Source: Rosa chinensis (Eukaryota; Streptophyta; Magnoliopsida; Rosales; Rosaceae). From it: a DNA stretch of 64,000 nt. The stretch lies in the NCBI RefSeq assembly GCF_002994745.2, contig NC_037094.1:62680139-62744138 (forward strand), in the 5' to 3' direction. This document shows, in pieces, positions 30,929-42,833 of the stretch. The number at the start of each line of letters is the position of its first letter. Position 1 is the stretch's first letter. Below the pieces are notes generated by a model. It had not been told where the DNA came from, did no database searches, and was given only the letters and a program-made list of their open reading frames with translations. Position numbers and translations under genes: made by a program.

Positions 30929-33752
30929 CTACATAAATAAGAGGGAATATATAAATTACGCAGTCATAAAGATATCCACGTGAATTATTTTCCAAACATA
31001 TGAATTAGATTTCAAGACCAAGATTCGTAATGGTCACATTTTTTTTCGATGGTATGTGAAAATACTTTATCACGGTAAGTGTGTGTGTATAATGCACATG
31101 AATTTTCATTATCATGGCAAAGCAAATTGTATATGTTTCATTCTAAAAATAACAATAGCACATTTAATAATAAATAAAGCATAGCATATATAAAAATAAA
31201 TTACATGGCATGCATGCTCAAAAATCACAAATATACAACAAAATATATGCTACAAAAAATAATAGCAATAATATATCATGCGTAAAATAAAATCACAAAA
31301 TATGCTTAAAATTTCATAATAAAATCATAAGCAATAAAAATATAAAGCATGCTTAAACATAATTATAAATCATGCTTAAATATAATCATATAAAACATAA
31401 ATAATAAGGCATGCTTGAAATGATCCAAATTATCTAATTAAACATGCTCAATAACAATTGTTTGAATGAGAGGGCCTCCGAAACTTACGGAGCGACCCGA
31501 GCAGGCGAAACCTAGGTTTTGCGGCGGCGGCGGGGAGCGTCATGTTCTTCAGACCAGACAGAGGCGGGTGGACGGCGGTGTGGGCTTGAAGAGGCTGTGG
31601 CCTTTTCTGCAACGGCGCTGGAACCTTGACCAAGCTTTTCGAAGGCTCCGGTTGAGTCAAGACTCGACTGAGGGTGGTTTTACGAATGTGGATGGCCGGA
31701 TCGAGTCGAAGCCACGGCGTTGGTATCGACGCCGGCAGATTTCTAGGCGACTAGGATCTGCGTTGGTATGGCGGAGTCAGCGAATTGAGATTGGGCTCAC
31801 GTCGGGGCTGCTGGAGAGTTCGGTGGCTTCTGGCTCTGGGGCTATGCCGCGCTTCTTGGAGGCAACAGGAGGGCCGGTGATGACTGAGCCGGTCATTGTA
31901 CTGGAGATCAGGGCGGTGGTACGTCGCAAGGAAGAAGACGATCCAGAAAAAATGGAGGGAAGCCCTAGTCTTGACCTAGGGTTGACTCCGAGTTGGACTG
32001 GGCCGGCTTCTGGGGCAAAGACTGGGCCTAGGCCAAGAAATGGGCCAAAGGCAGGGACTGGGCTGAAGGCAAGGAATGGGCCTCTGTGGCCCAAATCTGA
32101 AAATGAAACCAATATGCTACAGATTCTCAAGAAGAGCTCAAGGAGCAACCTGATGCCGAGGTTGTTGGCTACTGAGGAGGCTACAGATGGTGCTGGTTCC
32201 AACCCTACGGGGAAGGGACTTGCGTTTTCTTAAGTCCTCCAAGCTTCTAGACATTCTGGACTCAAGCCTTTTGAAGTAGGGGTAATTTCTATAAGCTTTT
32301 CTAAGACGTTTCTAGTTGATATTTGTACCACAATTGCGTGACTGGCAGATTAGACTAGATGAATATTTCTTCCTTGGAGAGCGAGACTACTCTTGCTTAG
32401 TTTTAGGCTTTGCTGTTCAGCGAGCGTCCCTTCAGATTTTAATGAGTTTAGAGTGGCTTAGATAGATTATCCGGTTTGTCCCGGACTTTCTTATGTAAGT
32501 TCTGTTAGACTCTGGCCTGTTTCTTATGGCTTTGATATCTAATAACATCAAATCCTTTCAAAAAAAAAAAACAAAATATAATAAAAGCATAAACAATAAA
32601 GTATAAAGCATGCTTAAAAATAGTAGACATAAATGAAAATCACATGCTTTAGATTCCACGAATATATATCACATATACAACAAGCAATAAAATAGCATGC
32701 TAAAAAAAATTTCTAATTATAAATAATTAAATATACCATAGTATGAAAATAAAATAAAAGAGAACATACTTGGTTATGAGAAAATAAAACAATTCTAGCG
32801 CACGCGCTTGTTGATGCAGGTGTGCGTAGCATTGTTTTTGAACTTGAGAAAAACTGGGCTGCCTCCTCTTGCAGTGGGAGACAAGGCCTTGTTTTTTTCT
32901 TTGTTTTTCTCTTGTTTTTTTTTATCTCTGGGCCGCAGGCCTTTTGTTTTTTTCTTTTGTTTCTGCTAGGCCGCGTCACCACTCAAGGCCCATTTGTTTT
33001 TTTTTTTTACTGTTTTTTTTATTGGGCCGGAATTTTTTTCTTTGGGCCAGACCTTTTCTTTGGGCCCGCTCACTTTTTTTTTTTTTCTTTTTCTCTTTTC
33101 TTTTTATCTCTTCTTCCTCCTCCGCCTGGATTGCAGTGGTGGCTAGCGCGCCGAGGTTGTGTAGGGCGCCGGGGCTAGAATTGGTGGACTTGAAAGGAGG
33201 AGGCCGGAAGAAGGATCTGGAGGTCTGGTAGGACGTGGGGCTACAGGGATCGGTGATGTAGGCATGAAGGCCGGTGGGCGGGTCGTGGTGCACAGGCACG
33301 GGGATCTGTGCGGACGCGAGCTAGGGAGGTCTGTTACAGGTGGGTGGGCTGTGCAGACGGTGGTGGGGCTGTAGGTTGGTGCAGCAACGCGATGGAAGGT
33401 GGAGTGTTGTTGATGCCCAGTTGTGTGGGCTGAGGAGGCGCTGCGCTGGGCTGGAGGCCATACGGTCTGATGGGCTAACGCCGATCTGGGATTGATGTAG
33501 GCTGGAAGCTGGCAGATGAAGATGGTTGTCCGGGTTAATCGATGATAAAGATGACTCGGTGATTAACTCAAGCAAGAACAGATGGTATGCCGGTGTTCAC
33601 TAGAGGAAGATGGATGCGGAGAGCAAATTGCTCTGGGCTAGGTGCGGGGAGCAAATTGCTCTTGACTGGGATTGAGACAAGAAGAAAAGCAAAAAAAAAT
33701 TTTCAAAGTTCGGACTTTTTCTTGGCTATTGGCTCTGAGCGTGCTGATAACG
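30929..33752 (-). other. copia-2 leader with GCATGC-motif tract and T-rich block
   Basis: It is AT-rich leader DNA, with repeated GCATGCTTAAA-like words at about 31208, 31345, 31368, 31410, 31442, 32605 and 32692. A retroposon inserted at 31447-32573. A block of T runs with interspersed GGGCC words (32880-33110) and a GC-richer stretch (33120-33700) precede the LTR. No gene is recognised. ORFs here are low-complexity. Confidence 0.6.
31447..32573 (+). mobile_element. non-autonomous LINE-like retroposon with poly(A)
   Basis: It is a GC-richer block in plus orientation, ending TCTAATAACATCAAATCC then TTTCAAAAAAAAAA, like plant LINE 3' ends. It lacks RT and endonuclease. A 255-codon plus-strand ORF (31466-32233) is Arg/Gly/Pro-rich with GPKAGTGLKARNGP-type repeats, and its coding status is doubtful. 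The 5' limit is approximate, and no clear TSD was identified because the flanks are repetitive. Confidence 0.6.
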
Positions 33753-33965
33753 AATAAAAGTAAAATAGAATTGGAATTGGTCTACTCATTTCATTTCATA
33801 ACCCCTTTATATAGGAGAGAATTATAACGGAAAGATCAATTACAATGATGACATTAAATGCTGATTGGTCCGTAATCCTTGCTGATTGATGGTAATTGCT
33901 AATTCCTTGATTCCCTCTCCGTCAATCACTTTGACGAAGGCACATAATATGTTTTTCCTTTAACA
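33753..33965 (-). repeat. 5' LTR of copia-2
   Basis: It is 213 bp and aligns with the left LTR. The terminal TG has become AA (33753-33754), so the boundary is set by alignment. On the coding strand the LTR is followed by TTATCAGCACGCTC, probably the primer site. Confidence 0.88.
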
Positions 33966-34830
33966 AAGATAATAATTTTTAGATTAAATTCAGTCTACCC
34001 CCCTGAGGTTTGGAGGTAATTTCATGTTTGTCTCTGTCCTCTCAATTAATTAATTTACCCCCCGAGCTTGTCAACCTCAACCGTGTTCAATTTCTCAGAT
34101 TCCGTCTAATTTGAACGTTAAGTCTGACAACAGAGCCCATTTTCAGGGCTAAAAGAGTCATTTTAAAAAAAAATCCCAATACCATATTCGACCCCGTTGT
34201 TTCTTCTTCTTCAGATAACCCCATTAGCCCTCAATCAAGTGATCAACACTTAAGCACTAAAGCCAGTCTCCAACTTTAGATCTAAAATACATTCTAAAAC
34301 AAATGAACGAAACCAAATCAAGTCACCAACAAAGACCCATTTGATTCCTCACAATTCACAAGCGGAAAAAACTAGAATTGCTTTTGCTTAAATTTCACAT
34401 GTAAAAACAAACAATATTTTGCAATACCCAGATCACAAAATCATCAGAGAAATCCGAAACCAATCAGAATACTTGATCAGATAACCAATTAAGCCAAAAA
34501 ATTAGAGAATCCACCCAGAACAGAACATAATTACATGCCTAAGATACTTGTTCAATTTTACATTATGATCACAATAGATCGAGACCCAATAACTCAGAGA
34601 TGAAGATTACATATTAGAGAAACCCACAATTGCACAAAACCCACTTACACCAGTCAATAATTTCAAAGAATACAACGTTTTTCTTAGAGAAAAAAAAAAA
34701 AAAAAAAAAAAACACTAGCTCAAACTTGAATCAAATTATGGAGCGAAAGAAGTGGGTTTTTGATCAAAAGGCTGCTGTGTTATCCTATGTAGATTCCCTC
34801 CCCTTTTCCCACACTTTCAACCGTAGTGTT

Positions 34831-35317
34831 TGTACATACCTCCAATAGTATGGAGGATTTGCTACATCACCAAGCATAAGTAACACTCTCTTAGTGGGCC
34901 CACAAGCCATGGTGGGACCGGACCACGATATACGTCTCGTACCTCGAATCTCAAGCTACCCCGTGGTAGTCGGAAGCCGCCAAGTGCTTACCGGGAAGCC
35001 ACCTTCCTGGCCTTGCCAAGATGCCTCCATGATAAGCTTTCTACACTAGCATAAAGGTTTCTTGTCTCACATTGGAACATGTAAAGGAAGGAGCCTCCCT
35101 CCCCTATAAAAAGGAGACTCTTTCCCACTTACTCTACATCCCATTACATCTCTTGTAATTCATTTGGGCCGCCAGGCCCAAACACATAGTTAAACATTTC
35201 AGGTGGACGTAGTTTCCCGTTAAGACGGGAGATGAACCACTATACTTCTAGTGTTCAAGCTAACACTAACTTTTCTCTATGTAAAGCTAACTAGAGCCTT
35301 CAGTTCTAACGTTAACA
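34831..35317 (+). mobile_element. solo LTR A (487 bp)
   Basis: It has TGTACATACC...CTAACGTTAACA ends, flanked by a perfect 5-bp TSD GTGTT (34826-34830, 35318-35322). A promoter-like CCCTATAAAAAGGAGA at about 35102 and a TTGTAATTCATT region downstream fit an LTR in plus orientation. No internal domain or second LTR is present, so it is a solo LTR, probably copia-type. Confidence 0.82.
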
Positions 35318-36214
35318 GTGTTCACGGAAAAGGCTCATCATAATAGGAAAACCACAACAAGAAACCGGAGGTTTTTGCACAAATCGTGAAAACAAAAACC
35401 CACCAAAACAAAAACAGACTCACTTCAAACTTGTAATCTACACACATCAAAATCGAAATACGATGTGGAGTTGGGAGAGTGGCCCTTGTGCTGATGGCGT
35501 CATCGTTTTGACAAGAAGAGGAAGGCTTCGCTATATAAGTAGGAGGAGATCGATAACCAGCTCCGATATCGACCCCAATGAAGACCCACTTCTTATTGGA
35601 AGATCCACTTGGCGGTGACAAAAGCAGAGGTGGAGGAGAAGAAGAAGGTGGAGATGGAGGAGAGATTGGATACTGTTATCCAATTGGGTAAATTGCAACC
35701 GATGGAAACCTGAGACCATCAAGAAATCCAACACACTGGATGGCAGCGGCCAAAGGCCCAGCCCTGGTCGGTCCTCAAAGTACAGCTTGAACGTCCCCGG
35801 ATCTGTTCTAGGCCGCCATCACTGTGGTCTAAGATGGTTTCAAGATGACCCGATTGGAGTACTTGAAGTGGGTCGATTTGGGTAGTAGGAGTAGAGGCCA
35901 TGACTTTTTTGGAGTCCATCGAAGCTTCAACACCTGGTGGAGGTTGTGGAAGGGTTTTTGGTAAGCGGTGAGAATAGATATAGAGAGATAGAAGGAGGGA
36001 GAGGAAGAAGATGAGTATTTTTTCATGGTTTTTTTTTTTTTTTTTTGCCATTTTTTTCCTGAAATGATCATTTTAGCCTTGAAAATGGGCCCCATCGTCA
36101 GGCTTAACATTTGATTTAGACGGAATCTGAGAAATTAGACATGGTTGAGGAAAATTGACAAGCTTGGGGGTAAACTGTTTAAATTGAGAGGACAGGGACT
36201 AACATGAAATTACC

Positions 36215-38302
36215 TGATTGACATGTGTTTCTAGCCCTAATTATCTTGAAATTAGCGAATACTCAAGCATTATTTAGTAGTATTTCTTTGTTTTCTTCAT
36301 TTGTAGGAAATTATGGTCAAGAGAGGAAAAGACAAAAGAAGTAGCGAATTAGAGCAAAAAGTCAACTACGACTAAAGGAGGAAAAGTCAAATGGTTGACC
36401 ATTGAGTCAAGCAAGTCAACGTGGCCTAATAGCAAGAAGTATGAGGCCCAAGACCAAAGAAGCACACAAGTGAAGACCCAAGTCCATTTGTATTATATAT
36501 TTGTATTCAAATTTCAAATTCAAAATTGATGTAATGACAATAATAATTAGTGGACCACACACCTCACACACATCACACATGTGGATGGAGATATTTATTT
36601 GTGTTAACACTAGGCATACACTCACTTACACTTTTGCCCTCTTATTTTTTTTATATTTTCCAAAATGTTTTCTTATCTTCTAACTCTCTACATTTTTATT
36701 AGGTTGTTTTAGTCTTTTCATTTTACCCCATTTTCTACTTGTTTTTGAGCCTTTAGATCTAGGGTGCAAGTCCAATCTTGACCCTTGAACCCAAGGGGGT
36801 ATTTAAGCACATTTGCACACACATTTCACAAGCTTAAGACCCATTTTTATACACCCTAGGCCTTTTGGCCGAATTTGGGACTTCTCTCCCTTCTCACCTC
36901 TTCTTCTCTTGTTCATCCCCCATTCTTCACATGTAAGCTTGCACAAGGAGGAGACACACACATTTCCGGTATCTAGGCCACCATCTCTACACCATGGCTT
37001 CATAAGGGTAGCAAGAGAAGCCATGAACTTATGGCAATAGCTAGTGACAAGATTTGCCTTAACTTTCATGGATTTCTCCTCTCTTTCCCTCTTCTCTCTC
37101 TCTCTCTCTCTCTTATTTCTTGCTTATGGTGTTGTTTGATGTGTATTGATATATACTTATGTGTGACCTCTCATGGTTTTAGGGTTTTGAAACCCAAGTT
37201 TAGTTTTGTATGGTTTTGTTAAGGAATTAATAAAGTTGATGTTTGTTCATATGATTTGTGTACTTTTGCTTTAATTTCTTCACTCTAGATATATGGATTA
37301 GGTTTTCCCGTCCTTAATCCATGTTTGGTGTGTTGCAATTGGAATATTAAATTGGGAAATTTATATTTCAAATTAGATTATGGTATGAGTATGGTGGAAT
37401 TTGCCCATTGCATATCTCTATTTCCATTTGGATTTCTTAGATTGTGGTCCTCCAATCACCCAATTTTAAGTATTATTACCCTTGATTGTCGGAATAGTAT
37501 TCAGAATTGTTGGGTAGGGTAATTGTTTTCACAAGTACTCTTTTCGACCTTATTATTTGGGGTGATGGTTGCTAGAGTGTGTTACAATCGATTGTCGAAA
37601 CATAAAGCATTTAGTTTTGAGCACTTATGGCCCTAACAAGGCATAAGGTTTGAGACTAGTATAGGGTAGCCATAAACTAAGTATTCTTTCTTCTTCTTGT
37701 TTTTGCTTAGGGTTTAACTATTATTTTATGACAATCAATTTAGCTTTCTTTTCGACCTCTTAATGCTCAATGGAAATCCGACAAAACATTTGAAGCATCA
37801 TTTGAATTAATCATCATCATTCCATGTGATTTTAGATTTGTGTGGGGAATCTTGAATTCCATGGTGACCCTTGATGCAATGCATCCCATTCTTCTATCTA
37901 TCTTATTTTTATGTCGTAGTTAGTTAGTTTATTTATCAGTTATGAAAATCCAAAAACATTGTGACTTTCCCACTACCATTCATTTGTAAATCCATGTGGG
38001 CGTGAGTATTACAAGCACTTTTGTGTGTTTCACAGCCCTATCTAGGCCTTGCTTGGTGCAAGGCCGTCTATGTGACTTTGTGTGATGCAAAGTCATGCTT
38101 GAATGAGGCTCGATCGATGCCTTGTTTAGCATTTTTTTCTAGTTTTATTTGTTTGTGCAAGTGATTTTCGGTGACCTAGAACCATAGAATTCTTAGCTAG
38201 CTCGTAATTCTCGAGGTACGATAAATCGGGACGTAAATACTTCCCATCTTTAATGACCGTGTTGATTGTTACGTGATAGACGAATGAAAAACACTCAAAT
38301 CA
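36215..38302 (+). mobile_element. solo LTR B (2.09 kb)
   Basis: The ends TGATTGACATG... and ...CTCAAATCA carry the short inverted TGATT/AATCA. The TSD is TTACC (36210-36214, 38303-38307), and removing the insert rejoins the Mutator-like TIR. A TATA-like GGTATTTAAGC at about 36799 precedes a CT-rich block (37090-37110). No polyprotein is present. The large size suggests a Ty3-type LTR. ORFs in it (e.g. 36803-37069, 37325-37522) have no recognised motif. Confidence 0.78.
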
Positions 38303-38782
38303 TTACCCCCAAACCTCATAGGGGTAAACTGAATTTAATCCAGAATTTTTCTAGACATCTTTAAGGACCCAGCGAATATATAAAGTAATAATTAATGAAA
38401 TAAATGAAAGAAGTATCAGAAAAAATATTAATGATTGACGAAATACATAATAGAACAAGTATATAATATTCAAAAGAGTGTTTCTATTAAGACCTCCAAA
38501 TCTGCTCACTTGACCTCACTCTATTATCAATTATTAAATAACATATATAACCTACTATAAAATGACTATTAAGGACAATAATTATACCAAAAAAATATTA
38601 TATTTATTTTATGTAGACTTTCCAATTCAATAATATTAGATTGAATTCTTTATTATATATTTTCCTTATTTTCATTTTCCAATTTCACTATATACTCATT
38701 AAAGCTTTCATATATATTTAATAAGAAATAAAAATATGAGTAAGATCATGTGATAGAAAAATCTATGTTATATATGTTAAAC

Positions 38783-40572
38783 ACTTTTTTTTTTTTTTTG
38801 AAAATAGGACGTCAAGCCTTTCATATATTCAAATATAAGTGATTACACAACATGACCTACCCCCGAGAGGGCCATGTCAATATCAAGCCATGCAGGTTAC
38901 CCTAAAGCAACCAAATGAAATCACTATGGTAATAGGACCAAGAACCAAACCTAGACAATGTTAGGACTAGAAAAGAAATAAAAAAAACCCCAACTTATTC
39001 AACGGAACCCAAGACCACCCTACACGGAAGGGGCATCCCCAAGATCCATAGTTACCACACTCAAAGGAGTAGCCTCCCCCACAATGGTCTCCTCCACCAC
39101 CGTAGTCTTCTCAGATTCAACTGTTACCATTGGAGAAATCTCCTTCACAACAGCCTTCCCCACAGGAACCTCCCCCACCGCCGGATCTTCCTCCATAACT
39201 AAAGCTTTCTTGGCAGTATGAAATTGACGCTTCTTAACTTTCTTGGTTGAGGTAGTCCCTAGCTTCCAAGGGTAGATCTCCTCCACCCTAGGCTTATTCT
39301 TTGCCCCTACAGGCCTACCCACCTTGCGCCTCTTCGGGGGAGAGACAAACAAGATACCCGCCTGGTGAGGTAGAGCTAACTCAGGGACAAAACCAATGCT
39401 CACAGGTTCGGTTATGGGAACAGGAACAACAGCTCAAGCTTTCTTACTGTACGTCACCAATTCCTGAGCCTCAGCCTTCCTTTTAGTCCCATCGGCCACA
39501 GGTTTCTCCACCAGTTGCCGGCGTGGGGAAGGGATAATCGGGAGCGCCACTTGCTTAGCTAGCTCCTTTGTAGTGTGGCCGGGTGTAGAGAGAGACAAAC
39601 CAGAATGGGAGGGCTTGACAGTAGGAGTGGCCACGCTACTGCTCATAGACAAACCTGCAGTGGCCTGAAACGTTGGCCCCGACATTGAACCCAATCCAAC
39701 AAAATCAAACACAGGGGGGGGTTCGACCTAGGGTTAGAGCCCCCCACCTCCAAACGCCCGGCTAGATGTTGTGCCCCAGCCACGAAGTCGGTGCTAGACA
39801 TATCAGGCGGCCTTGCGCAGCCAGACTCTGAGTGTTCCAGTAAGCCACAAACCCTACAGAAACCAACCATCTTCTCATACCAGAAAGTCACCCTAGCATA
39901 TCCTTCCCTGTCCCAAACTCGAAGAACATAGGAGGGTAGGCTTGCTTCACTGGAGTTGTGATTAGATGGGAGATGCGAACCCTAGCCTTCAAGTCACGGC
40001 GAATGTGAATATTCGCTTTGTCCAACTGAAGGACTTGACCCAGAGAAGCACCGATCATGGAGACAACTTCAATAGTCATCAGTATTAGAGGAAGGCCAAG
40101 TACTTCCACCCAGACCGGGATCGCTGGGATGGGCACCGACTCAGCCTCACAGCAGCCGTCATACACGGCCAAAGCAAACATAGAGCGACTGTAGAACCAC
40201 GGCCCTCCGAACAAGATCTTGTCTCGTTCCTCCGTCTTCGTAAAACGCAAAATGAAACGATGGCCTTGATTCCGGATACAGAGTCGCTGTTTCAACCCCC
40301 ACACATTGGCCATGGTAGCCATAAAAGGATGTGAGTCAAAGTTCTTCTTCTGAGACAAAAGCCTCCCAATGGCATAGGAATGGCTAGAGATCGCCGACGA
40401 GGCCGCAGTCCCAAAGGACACCCTCCCATTCTCCTTGATTGCGAGCGCAGCATCCATACAGGCTGAGACCTCCTCCACCATCGTGAACGTACGACGGCTA
40501 TGCCAAAACTTCTCAACCCGTAGAGAAACCCTAGCGCAAAGAGTTTTTCTTATGATTATGATAGTTGAAAGT
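38783..40572 (-). mobile_element. LINE-derived retroposon carrying only ORF1
   Basis: On the minus strand it ends in a poly(A) tract (T run at 38785-38799). It is flanked by the target duplication TATGTTAAAC (38773-38782, 40573-40582), and MITE copy 1 provides the uninterrupted site. It holds a DUF4283/CCHC protein and a short 3' tail but no endonuclease, RT or RNase H. It must have been mobilised in trans. Confidence 0.82.
39020..40481 (-). pseudogene. LINE ORF1-type protein: DUF4283 and zinc knuckle
   Basis: The N-terminal segment (40481-39888) is a DUF4283 domain. It contains MANVWGLKQRLCIRNQGHRF, FGGPWFYSRSMFALAVYD, PIPAIPVWVEVLGLPLILMT and KARVRISHLITTPVKQAYPP. A one-base shift at about 39889 is followed by FWYEKMVGFCRVCGLLEHSESGC, the CCHC_4 zinc knuckle that normally comes next. 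Another shift near 39715 leads to a long Ser/Pro/Thr-rich tail with an AT-hook-like KRRKVGRPVGAKNKP, interrupted by a TGA at 39434-39436, and a final stop at 39020. These proteins coat LINE RNA in plants, but here the frame is broken. Confidence 0.8.
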
Positions 40573-41238
40573 TATGTTAAACGCATATTGGTGAGGGAAA
40601 ACAAAATAAATCTTATTATGATTAAGTTTATCCAATATATTTGCTATAAATAAAAAAGAAAAAAAAAAAAGGGCTAGCAATTAAAAAAAAATTAAAAAAT
40701 ATTTAAATAATTAATCATGAGGTACAAAAAAAAAGAGAAAAAAATAAACATTAAAAAAATGATTTCTTCAATTTTTTTTGCACTGCTAAAATAGAAAAAA
40801 AATTATAAAAAAAAACACAGAATAGTTCATGTTATTTTCTTATGAATTAGAAATTAATTCTTGAAACTCAATACCTTTGTGTTTGATTTTTGTTTTTTAT
40901 TGGAAAAGAGATTTATGCATGTTGTTTGATTAAGAAATGTACATGCAGTTAAGATTTATAGAGTAATTAAATCACTGAAATGACTAAGTTTTTTTGTTTT
41001 AAAGATAATAATTTGTTTGCAAATTATATGAATGAGGTTATTTGAGGAACTTTAGTGAGGTTTAGTGAGTAAATTTAGTATTTGGAAATTTGATAACAGG
41101 TGTAAAAAGCATAGAGGTCAAGTGAGTAAATTTAGAGGTCCCAATAGCAAAACTCTATTCAAAAACATATTAATTAAGTAACTTTTAACAATTTCTATTT
41201 TCTGAATTTAACTATTTCTCAATGTATCCTTTTATCGT

Positions 41239-42720
41239 ACATCAAATCCATATAAAGCTCTGAGCGCCGTTGCACTCCACCCAAAACCAAATCTCCCTCA
41301 ATTCTATCTTATTTGTCCAGCAGATCTCAGTGCCGGCGCAGATCTTGAAACTCGCTTGTGGAGATGTGGCCATCGAGATTTATCGAAGTGATGGAGGTTT
41401 TAAGTTTCGTAGACGTGATGCAGGTGCTGCCGGACAGGCTGTCTAAACGAGTTCGAGTGATGGAGGTGAGATGTCAGGACTAGTTTTTTCTAGCTTGTCA
41501 AGGATCTTTGGTTGTCTGCAGCTAGTCCAGCTGGGTTCTTGGTGGATGGCCTGAGTAGTGCTAGTGGTTTTGGAATCCCGAGATGCCTATGGCATCATAT
41601 GGATTTCAAGGCGTTTTCTGCCTTGCGTCAATTGCAAGCAGGGTAGCAATGGCGAGTCGGGTGGAAGATGGTGGCTATCGGTGGTGGCAACGACGTGGTT
41701 TCATGAAGAGAAGATGGTGTTGGGCTCTTCGCTGCCCTCACTTTGGGCTTGGTGAAATTGGGCCTCTCTGTTGGGCTTGAGTAAATTGGGCCTGGTTTTT
41801 TAATTTAGGCTTGCATTATGTTAGTAAATCAGTTTACTTACAATAAATTCTAGGGCTGCCACTTGGTTTGGTAATTACCAAACCGACCGAATACCAACCG
41901 ATGTTTTAGGTTTGGTTAACCGACTTTTTGGTAACCGAGACAGATAAGACCGAAATAAAAAATTACCAAAAAAGTTGGTTTAGTTTTGGTAAATGCTGAA
42001 TCTACCGATTATCTAAATATTAGATTTATATACTACAGTTTTCAATACACATACATGTATATTAAGAAATAAACATAAAAACTTTTATAATAGTATGAAC
42101 ATTACTACATATACTACATTAATAATACATGTATTTTAAGTAACCTAGTCAAAGATGGTTAAATAACCTAGTTTTATTGAAAATTGCTAAAACTTGATGT
42201 CATATATACAAAAGAAAGCTATAATTAGTAGATGAATACAAAGTTTATGACTATAAAATTCAAAAACCTAGTTTTGTTCATTCTAATTTATATTATAAAG
42301 AATTAGTTGTTCTAAAGTTGGTAATACCGAAAACCGAAATACCGAATTTGGTAGATATAATTAAAAACCGAAAATTTTTGTTGGTAATTGGTAGCTCAGT
42401 TTTGAAACCGAAAGCTTTGGTTTTGAAGTTGGTAATACCTATAACCGATTCGAACAGACCGAGTGACAGCCCTAATAAATTCTCTAAGTTTCTAGGGAGC
42501 TGAAGGCTTTTGGTGTTTTTAGCAAATCCTCTATAGCAGTACCGAAGGAAGAAACCCGTTATTTTGATGTATTTGATGTTTAATGAGTGACCTAATTCTA
42601 TGTACCACTATGGATACTGACACATCTTCTTATCTGTCTCGATGACAGTGGAATGGTGTGTAATGGTTATTTTGGCTTAAGATGAATATATTGCCGCCCA
42701 TTATGGGTTTGATTCAAAAA
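41239..42720 (+). mobile_element. non-autonomous poly(A) retroposon, split by a hAT MITE
   Basis: The 14-15-bp target duplication GTATCCTTTTAT.GT flanks it (41224-41238, 42721-42735). It ends GGTTTGATTCAAAAA. The 3' ~200 bp match the tail at 46305-46580 (CTATGTACCACTAT, ATGACAG.GGAAT, TTGATTCAAAA). It carries no RT, so it depends on a LINE. The interior has GC-rich pieces (41290-41760) with no recognised protein. Confidence 0.8.
41851..42474. mobile_element. hAT MITE, 624 bp
   Basis: TIRs TAGGGCTGCCACTTGG and, inverted, TAGGGCTGTCACTCGG bound it, with a perfect 8-bp TSD ATAAATTC (41843-41850, 42475-42482). The subterminal region repeats ACCGA/TCGGT words. The related retroposon tail at 46305 shows the empty site (ACAATAAATTCC). 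Confidence 0.92.
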
Positions 42721-42800
42721 GTATCCTTTTATAGTCATTTGCTTTTTCTTTGTGTCTTAACCGAATTGAACTTCATCCTTACACTATGCCAATAATAGCT

Positions 42801-42833
42801 TCAGACGACAGATATCATCTGTCGTCTGAAGAT
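42801..42833. repeat. perfect hairpin at CACTA end
   Basis: Arms of 15 bp (CTTCAGACGACAGAT / ATCTGTCGTCTGAAG) surround the 3-base spacer ATC. A second, imperfect copy (CAGACGACAGATATCATCCG) lies at about 42882. Confidence 0.85.

Larger units (their letters stand above)
25673..33965 (-). mobile_element. Ty1/copia retrotransposon copia-2, with nested retroposon
   Basis: The LTRs at 25673-25844 and 33753-33965 are flanked by a perfect 5-bp TSD AAGAT (25668-25672, 33966-33970). Gag, integrase, RT and RNase H are recognisable in copia order on the minus strand. The protease appears replaced by AT-rich sequence. The ~2.8-kb leader is inflated by a poly(A) retroposon and T-rich tracts. It belongs to the same family as the element starting at 55112. 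All reading frames are broken. Confidence 0.94.
33981..38341. mobile_element. Mutator-like element with ~190-bp TIRs, interrupted by two solo LTRs
   Basis: The left TIR (33981-34173) starts AGATTAAATTCAGTCTACCC. The right TIR is split: 36045-36214 plus 38303-38341 (ending GAATTTAATCC), interrupted by solo LTR B. Both TIRs share TCTCAGATTCCGTCTAA and the CCCATTTTCA.GGCTAAAA segment. The 9-bp TSD is ATAATTTTT/AGAATTTTT (33972-33980, 38342-38350; one mismatch), which is Mutator-like. Native length is about 1.78 kb. The interior (34174-36040) is AT-rich with a GC-richer piece at 35450-35900 that could be captured gene sequence. I cannot name it. Confidence 0.82.
38476..41155 (-). mobile_element. 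MITE family M, copy 2, split by an ORF1-only retroposon
   Basis: It is inverted relative to copy 1 at 16668-17469. The left end is GAGTGTTTCTATTAAGACCTCC, the right end ...GGTCCCAATAGCAAAACTC, and the perfect 9-bp TSD is TATTCAAAA (38467-38475, 41156-41164). The two halves (38476-38782 and 40573-41155) align with copy 1 across its full length. Without the insert it is about 0.88 kb. Confidence 0.88.

Noticed and set aside
31466..32233. 255-codon plus-strand ORF inside the copia-2 leader as a host gene
   Set aside because: It lies within a poly(A) retroposon, is Arg/Gly/Pro-rich with internal repeats, and shows no domain; both strands are open because of high GC.
32822..33231. Phe-rich ORFs of 118-120 codons as membrane proteins
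   Set aside because: They are translations of T-rich tracts interspersed with GGGCC words; low complexity explains them.
36803..37522. ORFs in solo LTR B as genes
   Set aside because: No domain, and they lie in an LTR with CT-rich and AT-rich tracts.
33981..38341. Calling this second Mutator-like element a Pack-MULE
   Set aside because: The interior has a GC-richer part at 35450-35900, but no protein family could be recognised, so capture is unproven.
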